From Adiantum capillus-veneris (Eukaryota; Streptophyta; Polypodiopsida; Polypodiales; Pteridaceae): a stretch of DNA of 64,000 nucleotides. Every line of letters begins with the position of its first letter. Positions within the stretch are counted from its first letter, which is position 1. The notes below the pieces were generated by a model. It made no database searches. It was not told the origin of the DNA and was given only the letters and a program-made list of their open reading frames with translations. The translations under genes and the position numbers were made by a program. The stretch covers positions 84,026,340 to 84,090,339 of the forward strand of contig CM043971.1 in NCBI GenBank assembly GCA_014529385.2, written 5' to 3'. Of the stretch, positions 12,401 to 22,872 are shown piece by piece.

Positions 12401-13400
12401 AATGACTTGTTCAGGTACAAGTACTACTAAACAACATTACAGATGGTTGTTTATACATATAGCAAGGCTCTAAATTGTTAATGAAAAAGTTTCATTGTTT
12501 GTACCTAGAATTGATCACGGTTTCACCTTCTATTATGGTTTGGACGTTTCCGCAAGGCTTGCAAAAAGATTGCAACTGAAAGTATTTAGTTTCTTTCCGA
12601 ACTATTTACATTCCTCTTTAATGTGTGCTATGCGCATCACATTTGCCATAAGTATTGGCAAGGATCATTATGGATATACAGGTTCGGATTAGTTTTTGCT
12701 AAATGCATGCACACTAGGTGTTATGGGCCCTAGTGTTTAGCAAATGCTGATTTGGAACGGCATGCATATTCCTCAGGTTGTTGCTTATGAAGCATTTTAC
12801 ACTCTATGTGCACTATCTCTATGAGATTACTTTTGAGTCCACTAATCACCAATAGAGGTCATGGCTCGGTTTGGGTGTTTGTGGATTTCTCAAGATAACC
12901 ATGATGGTTATTCCAGACATTGTTGATTCCTCAACAATGTTATACGATATTGTGATTCCCCGTTTACCAGTCGTCTGGGAAGACTGTTTGTAAATCGTGG
13001 GGGAAACACACCTCAGCACTGTCAGTATCCAAGGGGATTGACAGATTACAAAGTGTAATCTTGGGCTAAAGGATATGCTTCTAATGCTCTTCTTGGAGTT
13101 TACTTACTATCAGTTAACGCATGTTGCGACTAGGTAGTCTCTTCATAACTCAGGTTCTCAACCTTGAACACTGGTTAGGGTGGGGTTGTTTACTGATGAT
13201 GAAAATTGAGACAAAGTCAAGGACTTAAAATTGGCTGATAAGTTATGTCAGCATGCTACTTTCATGGAAAGTGACAAGAGGTACTCTGTTTGGTACACCT
13301 GTGTTGTGATAAACTCGTTTACCATGCTCATGAATGTTCTAAATGGAGTCTACACACTATGTTTGGATAGGAACTGGTACCATCAGATGGTTACAAATGG
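9428..13400 (+). other. Chain of short perfect hairpins in the element interior
   Basis: Dozens of exact inverted repeats with 5-10-bp arms and very small loops follow one another. Examples (left arm / right arm): GTGGTGT 9500 / ACACCAC 9512; TGGAC 9916 / GTCCA 9924; TCGAC 9943 / GTCGA 9951; GAAGC 10348 / GCTTC 10356; CTGTACTG 10443 / CAGTACAG 10460; TCAACTT 11616 / AAGTTGA 11626; CTGCTC 11677 / GAGCAG 11686; CATGTTGT 12056 / ACAACATG 12074; GAACTC 12088 / GAGTTC 12097; ACAAGTACA 12179 / TGTACTTGT 12191; AATGAAA 12480 / TTTCATT 12490; ATAACCAT 12895 / ATGGTTAT 12904; ACATTGTTGA 12917 / TCAACAATGT 12931; AGATTACA 13043 / TGTAATCT 13054. Three-base loops such as AAG, ATG, ACG and CAG are common. 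No continuous reading frame runs through it. It probably gives a highly structured RNA; the function is unknown. Confidence 0.8.
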
Positions 13401-13562
13401 ACAACAATGTAGAAAATCAAGATGTTACTCTTGGTTTCATTGAACCTCCTACTGAACCGGGTTCCGCTCCAACCGACCAGAAGAAAGTGCCACTTGGGAA
13501 AACATTAGTGTTCTTAAGAAGAAGTTTCCCACTTTTGTTTTCGAGGACGAAAACTCTTCTTT

Positions 13563-13575
13563 AAGGGGGAAGTAA
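13563..13575 (+). promoter_or_regulatory. Polypurine tract of the short-LTR element
   Basis: AAGGGGGAAGTAA directly abuts the TG of the 3' LTR at 13576. This purine run is the expected plus-strand priming site for reverse transcription. Confidence 0.88.
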
Positions 13576-13726
13576 TGTCAGGACACGGGTCCGGGCCAAG
13601 GGCCAGGGCCAAGGCCAAGGGCCAGGACGGACATGCAGTCAAGGGGGTCCCTATATTTAGAAGGCCAGGGGTCTATATAGGGCATGGCTGGGTGGAGATT
13701 ATCATGTCAGTTCCCCTGTCCTCACA
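13576..13726 (+). repeat. 3' LTR of the short-LTR element (151 bp)
   Basis: It matches 8286-8430 almost base for base and ends CCTCACA at 13726, followed by the GTTGT target duplication. Confidence 0.95.
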
Positions 13727-13731
13727 GTTGT

Positions 13732-15170
13732 GGACATCTTATACTTCAATGTTGAGCGCTGAGCGCTCTTTGAAATTTTTATCTCTCTGTGCACCAACTA
13801 CATTAGTTGAGTGTTATAGCTTCACTAGATCTGAATTTATTGGTGCATCAATGAACAAGTCTTTTGGACATTGTGTCATATTTCCCACAACACTATCTAC
13901 AAGCCTACAAATATCTTTTTCATCAAAACCTAGGGCCCCTTTATATAGTACCCAAAGGGCCCATCGAGCACACTACCCGTTGGGCTATCGATGTTGCCCA
14001 GTGGGATCCTATCGGCTAGACCACTAGCCCCTCTAGTAATCTTTAGGTTATATTGTCATTTTTTGTGCATGTAAAGAGCTACTAATTGAAAATTTTGTTA
14101 ATTAACAAAATGATCACAAGAAAAACGACGTGATTACGTGAATGTGAAAAACTTGTTTGGTATATCCAATCAACAAAGTGATTATCCAAGAAAAGAGATT
14201 GATTAAATGGAGAATGTCTCTATTGGAATTTAAGTTTAAGATATTTGATCAGCGTGGCAAGATCCATTGTAGTGTGAATTTTCTGAAGGTATTTCATCCA
14301 CATCATTGAGAGATGAATCAATAGGTGTTGACTTATTTTAGAGTATGAATGTTGAGCAACCAGACCTAGAATGACAAGAAGTTTATGATTTCTAATTCCA
14401 TCATGGGAGTTTTACAAAAAAATGGTTGCAGTTAGTTTAGAGTCTTGTAAAAAGGTACTTATACTTAGGAGTCTAAAATTTACAATAATTGGAGGATTCC
14501 TATATAGATGAGAAGAGCAATGAGATCCTTATAATTGTTTTTGATAGCTCTCTTGTTGAATTCAATAGTGATTGTCGACTGTTGTTGTATGCCATTCTTT
14601 GACTTCCAGTGTTTACTAGAGCTTTGTTGTTGTCCTTGAAGGTAAGATTTTTCTTGACAAGTAGTGGATACCTACATCTGTTGCTATGATTCTCTAATGA
14701 TTGGATTGGGTAGTAGAAATCTTCTTACGGCTGATGTACAGGGAATATATACAAGAGGATAGTGATGAGTGTTTCTTGATTAGGGTCTAAAAGCTGGATG
14801 ACCAAAGGGAAAAAAACCAATGGGGAAAAAGTACCTTTGGTATATTCTTTATTGGAGTTGAGCAGTTTGGACTTTAAGTACATGTTCATGCAAGTTCAGT
14901 GCTTCGGATAAACAAATGAAGAGCGTTCAATGCAAGTGTTAAATATAGGACACTCTATATGCATATGAGAATTTAATCAAACAAAAGCGTGCAATGTGAA
15001 AAGACGGAGTTGATGGGTGATTCAAGGAACAAATTTAGCACATGTTACATCAAAGAATGTTGCAATAGCTTCCACATTTCCAAGATGGATTTTTTATGTA
15101 AAAGCTTCTCCACTCATATCTCATTGTGCTCAATGTCTGAGTGTCTTTTGGACTTCCTCCTTCACTGCCA
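13732..15170. other. Unassigned DNA right of the short-LTR element
   Basis: This continues the sequence interrupted at 8285. No family can be assigned. An exact 20-bp AT-rich palindrome (ATTTTGTTAA then TTAACAAAAT) lies at 14092-14111. No other structure stands out. Confidence 0.4.
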
Positions 15171-15173
15171 AAC

Positions 15174-17060
15174 TTAAAATACATAGACTTTGATTCCTAT
15201 GCTCACATATACCAACATGAGTAAAACAACATAAATATGCTCAACTCTTACAGCTTGAGTAGCAGTTAGAATAGCTAAGACTCTTAGACCAGAAAGAATA
15301 TTACATGAATCTTTGGGAGTAATGTCTCGCCTATTTTGTGGCTTAGCTTCCCAAACTCTAACTCTTATCCATGTATTTTTAATGGCGACTTGGACGTATC
15401 TGTTCAAGGTCACAAACCCAATTCCATAGGTTCTTAAGATTTAGGTCTCTTTTGTTGTTTTGGTCTTTGGATGCCACCATTTTGTCTAGTAGGTTGGCAT
15501 ACATTTGCTTCTCTTGATTCATTTATTGTATGTTGATACTGCTTTGTGTAACAGGCTCTACGATTGTAGCAGGGACTAATAGAGCCTTTGCTTTATCTCC
15601 ATGAGAAGTAGTTGTGGATGTTTGTGGGTTCTCTATGATTGAGTTTCCAATTGCAATTTTGGAGCCCACTTTGTTTGTGGTCTTGGTGTTACTGTCTTTT
15701 TCATTTTCCCCTTTTGTTCTGTGACTTGATGGACACTGGGCTTTGGTATCCATATCTGATGATTACCATTGTAAAGTCTTGCTTTTGGAGTAGGGGACAA
15801 GGTATCCATCTAGAGGTTGTAAACCCTTGGTTGTGCTTGGCTTGTATTGTCTCTTGGTTGTGATTGCTTGCCTTTGGGAGGAGCCTTGTGCTACATGACT
15901 GATCTTGGTTGTTCCAAGTGGAGCCGCTACTTTTGGTAACCATATTTGAGATTTACCTTCATAAAATACTTGTGCTTCAAGTAGCTTGAATGGAATAATA
16001 TCTTCCTTCACATGTCTTTGTTGGGTAGCTTGGTTGAAGTTTCACTTTGGTACCCATACTTGCTGCATCGCTTATTTCTTTGAAGGTTTTCTATTTTGCC
16101 TCTTGTTGTTGTTCTTTATCCTGATTGAGGTGTTTGTCTTTTGTTGATATCTCAGTTTTCTCTTCGTAGAATTTTTTGGTGAGTAGGTCGAGGCTATTAC
16201 CTTATGCTTTTTGGCCCAAACATTAGTGTTTCTTGAATAGCCTTAAGTAGTGATTGACTCATTTGATGCTACCCACCCTATTACCTTTGGTTGTTGATGT
16301 TGAACTTATACTTGGTGCATCCAAATTGCGTCTTTAACTTTGATGTACTCTTTGGATATTAACACTTGGTTGATTCTTTTTTACTGATTTTGGAGGCTTC
16401 GTTGTGATGGAAACTTGGGTTGATAAAAATTTTGTTTAGCTTTCCATTGCATTGTCAATGGTTTGGCTTTTGATGTAGAGGCTGTGTGGGAATTTTGATA
16501 TGGACTCTTTGAAGGTAAAGTTGACTTGCAAGGTTGATTTGCTTCAGTGTTGGCTTTAGCTTTACCTTTGTCTGTTATGGTTGGTTGTATGGGCTTGAGA
16601 TGCTTCTAGGACTCTTATCGTTGTTTTTGTTAGAGCTTTTTGCTATTATTGAAGGAAGATGTTCATCCATCATTGTCGCGACCAATTTCTCTTTGATGGT
16701 GGGAGTCAATTATGTGGAAAGTGTCCTTGAACTCCCCAGTACTCAACTTGAGTACGGCTTCTACCACATCAAAGCTAGGAATTGGTGTTTTAAAGCTTGT
16801 GTACACTATATCTTCTAGCTCTATGATTGGTGGCTTTTCCATCATTATCCAAGTTTCATAAGAAATTAGATTCCTTGTCGGTTAAGGATTTATCATAGCT
16901 GAACATGTAACTTTGAGTTTTGTTTCTCCACATACACTGAATTTGATCAATGTAGGAGATAACTGATCATTTTTCTTATCCTCATTCTTCTCTTGATCTT
17001 GATTTTGTTGAACATCTAATGTGGACCTTGGAAACATGCTTCTTTGTCTACTTTCAATTG
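15174..17060 (-). pseudogene. Decayed reverse-strand ORF, Lys/Thr/Gln/Ser-rich, family unknown
   Basis: On the minus strand from about 17060 down to 15500, hydrophilic peptide pieces follow each other in shifting frames, rich in K, T, S, Q and N. Short motifs recur three times (around 16050, 15936 and 15743) where DNA of the type GGTAnCCATA encodes a W/Y-(V/L/G)-(P/Y)-K/Q-like phrase, for example SQIWLPKVAAP. Repeated 'WVPK'-like phrases are seen in the tail of some plant LINE ORF1 proteins, but I see no RNA-binding domain or zinc knuckle, so that is only a guess. Stops and frameshifts are frequent. A piece at 16845-16663 reads MMEKPPIIELEDIVYTSF. Confidence 0.3.
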
Positions 17061-18263
17061 TGCATTTTTTGAAGTTAGCTTCTTTGAAACAATTGTTGTT
17101 GATTCTTGAATTATTTCAATGATGACATATTTGTGTGGTATGAATTTCGAAACACATCCTATCCATAATTCAGCCAACAATCATGGATTGGTTCACACAT
17201 CCATAGTGTTTTTATACATCCGTTGGTTCCTTGCTAGATGCATGTGCCTTGAACTTCGACCCACGGGTTCAAGCATTGATTACTTGAACTCCAACCCATG
17301 GGTCCAAACAATTGTAGGGACCTTCTTTTTCCCCTCTCTATTGCACACAAGCCTCTCCTAAGCTAAAGCTACTTGTGGCAATTACCACTTGAGTAGAAAT
17401 ATGGCATCACGGCCATTAGGGCCACCGCCATGTGTGCCATGCCAATCTCCTCGATCAAATATTTATCATTGTTTATCTCACTCTAGCTTGCCTTTACCTT
17501 TGTGCTTTTGTGAATTTGTGCTTTTACCTTTGGCTTCAAATTTCCAAGCCAAACAAAGCATCTTCTTGCATTATACAATGGCTCTTGGTCCTCGTGGATA
17601 CCAAGATAGCGAACTTAGCACTAGTATTGCCATCCTTGTCAAGCTTGTCTTTGCCACTACCTCTATCCTCCAGCAAGCCTGTGCATTTGCATTTGGCTTC
17701 ACAATCCAAGCCAAAAAAATCAATGGCTTCCTTGAGAACTTTGATCGAGCATAGGCTGCTAACTAGGTGTTGGCCAATCTACTTTCTATAGCCATGAGTT
17801 GGAATTGATTCACCTTTTTCACTAAAGACCGCCGTGAGAACAAGCCACCAAAACTTGGCAAAAAATTAGCACTTTGAGAAAATTGTCCCTTGGTGAGCCT
17901 AAGTCATTGCATATCAAAACACTGGCCTAAATAAAGTCCCTCCCATTTGAGCATTGTCTCTTCAAGTTTCCTCTACAGCATCATCTTAGAAAACAGTAAA
18001 CCGATGGTTAAGGGGTTGCTCTATCGTGCATTTTGAAATTCAAATCAGCAAAGAATCTCTACAAGGACCTTTGTTGATTTTTGAAATTCAAATCAGTTCC
18101 CCCATTTCCCTCTCAAACAGCATCTCAAAATGCAATTGAAAACATTGTTCTAAGGGGTTTTCTTGCCTTGTGTTTTAAAATGGTAGCTTTAAGACTTCTA
18201 TCTGTCACCTTCTTCAAATCCTCTTTAAAGTGTGTGATCTCCTCCAAGATCAACAAGCCTTGT
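17061..18263. other. Unassigned DNA, possibly leader of a reverse copia element
   Basis: Overlapping open frames at 17389-17791 have no recognisable domain. By position, the right part (about 17900-18263) would be the leader and start of gag of a minus-strand copia element primed at 18264-18275, but no Gag motif is visible. Confidence 0.35.
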
Positions 18264-18275
18264 GTTGTGATACCA
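18264..18275 (-). promoter_or_regulatory. Primer-binding site of a reverse copia element
   Basis: On the minus strand the sequence reads TGGTATCACAAC. The first eight bases match the initiator-Met tRNA PBS, and it directly abuts an LTR end. Confidence 0.55.
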
Positions 18276-18498
18276 TGCCAAATTTAACAATGCGGAAGCA
18301 TACAATGATTGAGAGAGAGTACACAAGAGAGACAAAGACATAGAGAGAGGCTCTGCTAAACCAACTGGGCAATGAATTAGTGTATTTTACAATAGGGTCT
18401 AAGTGTGCTTATATACTCACCTTAGAAAATTTCCCTATCTAGAGTTTTGCAAATAAGTAAAATTGATACCTAAAGCCAAAACAATTTTTGGGATCACA
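18276..18498 (-). repeat. Ty1/copia-type LTR, reverse orientation
   Basis: On the minus strand the segment runs from about TGTGATCCC (18498) to AAATTTGGCA (18276), directly before the PBS. It contains GAGTATATAAGC (TATA box near 18405) and a CTCTCTCTATGTCTTTGTC stretch like a copia R region. The left limit on the minus strand is inferred from a TG, because no second LTR is present. Confidence 0.5.
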
Positions 18499-18529
18499 TT
18501 AGGCCATTCACTTGAGATGCCATAAATTT

Positions 18530-20656
18530 AACAAGATGCAAGTACTATGTGATCTTCATTGATGACCATAGAAGGAATGTGTGGGTCTATCATGAATGGA
18601 AAAAAGTGAGGTGTTTATGCATTTTTAAAATTTCAAGTCTATGGTTGAAAAAAAAATTGGGAACCGTGTAAAGTGCATGAGGTCAAATGGCAGGAGAGAA
18701 TACTTCTCCAATGAGCTCAATGCTTTCATGTAAAATCATGGAATTCAAAGGAAATTTTTATGGAGTATACTCCACAACAAAATGAAGTTGTTGAGTAGAA
18801 GAATAGGCACACACCAAAATTTTCTAGAGCAATGATAAATGAGAAGAGATGCATCATTGTTAGTGGGTTAAGGATGTTGCTACATGTGTGTACGTCATGA
18901 AAAAGAACCCTACTATTAAAGTACATGATATGACATCAAAAGAGAAGTTTTGTGGTGAAAATCCGGATGTCAAATTTTTAGGGTGTTCAGATGTATTACT
19001 TACGTGCATGTTCCAGATGAGTTGTCAAGTAAGCTTGGCCCAAAAGCATAAAAATGTGTGTTCATTGACTATTTCCTTGAGTAGAAAGGATATAAAAGTT
19101 ACAATCTTGTCATGGGTGAAGTGAGGGTGAGCAAAAATGTTGTGTTTTACGAAATGAAAGTTGTTATGCTGATGTAAAGGATGATTTAGGGGCTGATGTA
19201 AGAGATAATGTGGCCACAACAAATACAGGTGCATAGTCATAAGTTTTGAGTGGGCCACAAGGGTCACCTAGTGCAGGTTGTGGTGAGAAGACATGGAGTG
19301 GAAAGTTGCATGATGAAAGAATGAGTCTTGCTAAATCATCAACAAATTTATCAAGAAGAAAAAAAAAATCGATGATGTCCCTAAGCTACCAAATTTGAGT
19401 GCAAGTCGTGATGATGGTGACAACAGTATTTTGAGAAGAGTTTAGACGAGGAGTTTGGCATACCCTTTGTGAAGACTTTGGGTGCAAGAAGGATGCAAGT
19501 AGGTAATAAGGCACCTAGAAGTGATCCTAGACCACACAGATCTAAGAGAGTAAAAGAAATTGTGTAGAGATTGACTTTTGATTGTTATGTGGCTCATCAT
19601 TGTGCATATATAGAGGAGATTATAGAGGAGGAAAAACCCACTTGTTTTGAGAATGCTGTTAAGAATGAAAAATTGTGGCAAGCTATGGATGAGGAGATGG
19701 CTGCCCTTGATGCAAATGAACATAGATTTGGTGCCATTACTAGAGGGAAAGAAGGAAATTGGATGCAAGTGCGTTTACAAGATAAAACACAATTTTGATT
19801 ATAGTGTGAGTACAAAGCGAGGCTTGTGGCCAAGGGTTATGCACATACACATGGGATTGATTATGAAGATATGTTCAACCATGTAGCCATGATGGCTATT
19901 GTTCATGTGTTTATTGTTTAGGATGGATGCTAAAATAGATGGATGTAAAGAATGCCTTCTTGAATTGAGACTTGGAGGAATTTGTGTATATGATGGAGCC
20001 ATAGAGTTATATGAATATGCATCTACATAACCTTGTGTAGGTTAAAAAATAATTATAAGGGCTAAAGCCAGTATCTAGAGCTTGGTATGATCAGATTGTG
20101 TCATTCCTCATCTATTTTGGCTTTTGGATGTTTAATGCGGTTCACTCTTTGTATGTGCAAAATAATGAGCTCTATGGTTACAAAGATGCAAATTGGGCTG
20201 GTAGCACATATGATCATAGGTCTTCCAATTGGATTCATGTTTTCACTTGGAAGTGCTTCTATCAAATCGAGAAATAAGAAGCAACATAAAATTTCTCTAT
20301 CAATTAAAGAGGCAAAGTATATGGGTGATGCAGTGGCGGCATGTGAGGTCACTTGGTTGCAATTTCTACTTCAAGAGTTTGGAGTACACGTACAGAAGCC
20401 AATTGTCATTTATTTGTGACAACCTTAGCAATATAGAGATGACTTAGAACCCAAAGTTTTATGTGAGGATGAAGCACATTGAAGTGCATTACCACTTCAT
20501 CAAAGAGAGCTTCCCTGCAATCAACATTGACCTTGAGTATATCACGATAGATGAGCAGGTTGTAGATATCTTCACAAAGGCCCTTGGAAGCATAGAAGTT
20601 GTGGTGGTTTTGAGTGATGCTTGGCATAGGAGAGATGGCATTAATCTTGAACGGAG
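18530..20656 (+). pseudogene. Ty1/copia pol remnant: integrase, RT fragment, RNase H
   Basis: In shifting frames the order is typical copia pol. The integrase core is near 18540-18960 (KYYVIFIDDHRRNVWVY, then a GEYFSNE-like phrase and a PVKFLGC-like tail). The RT start is at 19660-19900 (DEEMAALDANE, then GCK-VYKIKHN, LVAKGYAHTHGIDYEDMF, then MDVKNAFLN). RNase H is at 20170-20600 (GYKDANWAG, SIKEAKYMGDAVAACEVTWL, then KHIEVHYHFIKES and VDIFTKALGS). The RT fingers/palm between about 20000 and 20090, including the YVDD box, is deleted. Stops and frameshifts occur throughout. It ends in a short Arg-Ser-Val-Asp-Met tail just before the 3' LTR, as in intact copia elements. Confidence 0.85.
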
Positions 20657-20982
20657 TGTTGATATGTGAAGATCAACATGTACCGATCATGGATGACTAT
20701 CACTGATAATTATCATCAATGGTGCACCTTGATGATATGTATATCTTCACCAGTGATACTATAGCTAGACTACACCAACTTATCTACCTACTAGAGTGAT
20801 GGCACACTTACACTACACCATTGTACTAGTTTCCCTTTATGTTGTATTTCCCCTTTTCTCTTTTATGAGTGAAGAATAAGAAGAAGAAGAAGAAGGTTTT
20901 GCCTCCATCCATGTATGTGTGTGTTCATGCACATGTGCATGCTTGCAAGAGCTCAAGCTCTCTCCTTCTCTATCACTTAACA
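20657..20982 (+). repeat. 3' LTR of the forward copia remnant
   Basis: It starts TGTTGATATGTGAAGATC directly after the GAACGGAG polypurine-like end of pol, and contains AGAAGAAGAAGAAGG and TTTCCCCTTTTC tracts typical of a copia R/U5. The right end (CTTAACA, 20982) is inferred. The first 22 bases form a hairpin with one mismatch (TGTTGATAT / AGATCAACA). Confidence 0.6.
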
Positions 20983-21478
20983 TACGTACCAAATAGAGCC
21001 ATTTTGAAGTATAAGTATGAAGATAACATATATATTTAAGACAAACATGCCTCCATGTGGATAAATTTCTCAATATGTTTTGTTAAAGACCTTTGTTCTT
21101 TTATGCACATAGGCAAGTGTAATGGGTTTGGAATGCTCTAGATGTAGTTAGAACACTTGACATCATGCTTTGTTCCTTACTCGCCATCAAGTCTCTTAGA
21201 CAAAGGGGGTTTTCAAGAACTTTACACAGCTAAAGTCTCCTTACCCAACATACGAAAAAATGGGCTATGGACATTTAACACATTTTCTCAATGGTTCATG
21301 GAACTCATATGGTTGCCTAACTTGGGTATTCCACAATCAAGCTTAGCTAACCTCTATTACAGATATCAATTTGATATATTGCAACCATACAATGCTTATA
21401 ATGACTATTCTGGATTTGCATTAAATGTCATAAAAACAAATATCTAATACTCCCAAATGATTTTCTCATGTTAAACGG
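20983..21478. other. Unassigned spacer
   Basis: No feature recognised. An open frame at 21157-21447 (96 codons) has no known domain and no homologue in the window. Confidence 0.4.
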
Positions 21479-21693
21479 TGACGGGAGCAAAGCGAACCCC
21501 GAACCCCGACGGCCTCTAAAACACCGGGGACCGAATGGCACGCCTCGAGCCTGTCATGGTAAAGCAAACAGGGGGCACCACCTAGCTTCAGCGGCTAGGA
21601 CGCAAATAACACACACCATAACAAAGTTTTCATCAAGAGAGATGGATGCTTGGGAGTAATGAGTAATGATGAAGAGGAAAGGGAATGAGATCA

Positions 21694-21728
<35 letters not shown>

Positions 21729-22610
21729 GTGAGGGAGGGGGTATAGCGGCTTAGTACTTAGGCACCACAAAAGGATGGCGAATCCGCACACCCTTCACAC
21801 ATACACAAGCTCACTCCAAAACACAAAACTAGGTGGCAATTCCGCACACCTCACATGGACAAAACATTGCAAGAAAACATACTCACAAAACCTCAAGCTT
21901 TATTTAGAGAATTAGGCGATGAAATGGGGAGCATAGGGTAGGGGAATGAGAAGGGAGAGAGTGGTAGAGCACATGGCGGATAGGTGGGAGTTGATGGCGA
22001 AGACTCGCACGAGGATTATGGCCATCATCCTTCATTTAGTTGCCCTTCATCTTCCATAGCCAAGAGTGTAGAGGTCATGCTCAAAACAAGCATGGTGATT
22101 GCGGTGATGGTGATGGTGATAGTGTGGGTGTGTGTGTGTGCACTAGGCACACACAGTGCATAGTGTGTTCTTTGGTGATGTTGTCTGTGTATTTAGTGTG
22201 ATGGTGACCCCTCTTTATATAGGGGAGGAGGGGGGGAGGAATTCTAGAATTTAGAAATGAAGAAATCATTATCTACATAGGCCATGGGACTATGGGCCCC
22301 ACTTGTCTGGCTGTGTATATATGTGCCAGAACAGCAAGTCTCATGAGAGAGAGACTAAGAGAGAGAGATGGGTTGATGAAAAAAAGTGAGAGGTGACATG
22401 GAGAATAAAGTAATTACAAGAGGGGAGAGAGGGGGAGTTGTGTTCAGAGGTGAAATCTGTGTGCAGATGTGTGTGAACACAAGAAAAATCAGGTAAACCA
22501 CCGGGTGGGGATGGGTCTGTGGGCACCTTTTTCAGTGAAACTGAGTGTGTGTGAGTGTGGGGGAGGTTTTTAGCTACAAGACAAGATACATGGCTTTTTG
22601 GGTAAAAAGA
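21479..22610 (-). repeat. LTR fragment of the Tat-like family, reverse orientation
   Basis: On the minus strand, the stretch ending CCCGTCA at 21479 contains TTTGCGTCCTAGCCGCTGAA, then AGCTAGGTGGTGCCCCC, TTTACCATGA and GAGGCCGTCGGGG in the same order as the LTR end of E1 (27740-27859; 36715-36836). CCTATATAAAGAGG near 22212 is a likely TATA box. GT- and GA-rich tracts upstream mirror the CT/CA-rich U3 of E1. No PBS of this family follows the LTR end, so it is a solo LTR or the 3' LTR of a degraded copy. The outer (U3) limit is unclear. Confidence 0.6.
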
Positions 22611-22674
22611 AAAAAAAAGAGATTATTCAATTAAACTTCTAATCAATTAAGTCTTTTTATAAGGCTGTCGATAT

Positions 22675-22872
22675 GGCTCCAAAGAGAACCAAAGGAAATC
22701 CTCTTACCGAGGAAGAGAATATTAACAACAAAAGAAATAAAGCCACTAATGACCATGAGGCTGGGCCTAGCCATACGCCGACGGAGGAAAGTTTGTAAGC
22801 TCTAGCCTAGCAGCAACAGATGGCCGAGCGGTCCCATGTGGATTTCTATTTTGTACAAATCTTTTAAAGTTC
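22675..22872 (+). pseudogene. Possible gag N-terminus
   Basis: ATG at 22675 starts MAPKRTKGNPLTEEE, then a charged, low-complexity stretch ending PTEESL followed by a stop and QQQMAE. Short basic/acidic N-termini beginning MAP(K/R)R are common in chromovirus Gag, but this is not diagnostic. It does not join the gag at 24779 without a gap of about 1.9 kb. Confidence 0.3.

Larger units (their letters stand above)
8286..13726 (+). mobile_element. Complete non-autonomous LTR retrotransposon with ~150-bp LTRs
   Basis: Two near-identical LTRs bound the element: 8286-8430 and 13576-13726, each starting TGTCAGGACACGGGTCC and ending CCTCACA. A PBS (TGGTATCAGAGC) follows the first after one base, and a polypurine tract AAGGGGGAAG precedes the second. 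GTTGT at 8281-8285 and 13727-13731 is an exact 5-bp target duplication, so the unit is structurally intact. LTRs this short are typical of TRIM elements, yet the interior is about 5.1 kb, the size of a large LARD-type element. I find no zinc knuckle, protease, RT, RNase H or integrase motif inside. The last interior bases resemble the 3' end of a Ty3/gypsy pol (a GAGGACGAAAAC phrase before the PPT), suggesting descent from such an element. It would need proteins in trans. Confidence 0.93.

Noticed and set aside
8281-13731. DNA transposon interpretation of the 8.3-13.7 kb unit
   Set aside because: The ends are direct, not inverted, repeats and are accompanied by PBS and PPT, so it is an LTR element.
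13575-14027. 150-codon ORF starting in the 3' LTR
   Set aside because: It crosses the LTR end and target duplication into host DNA; no domain.
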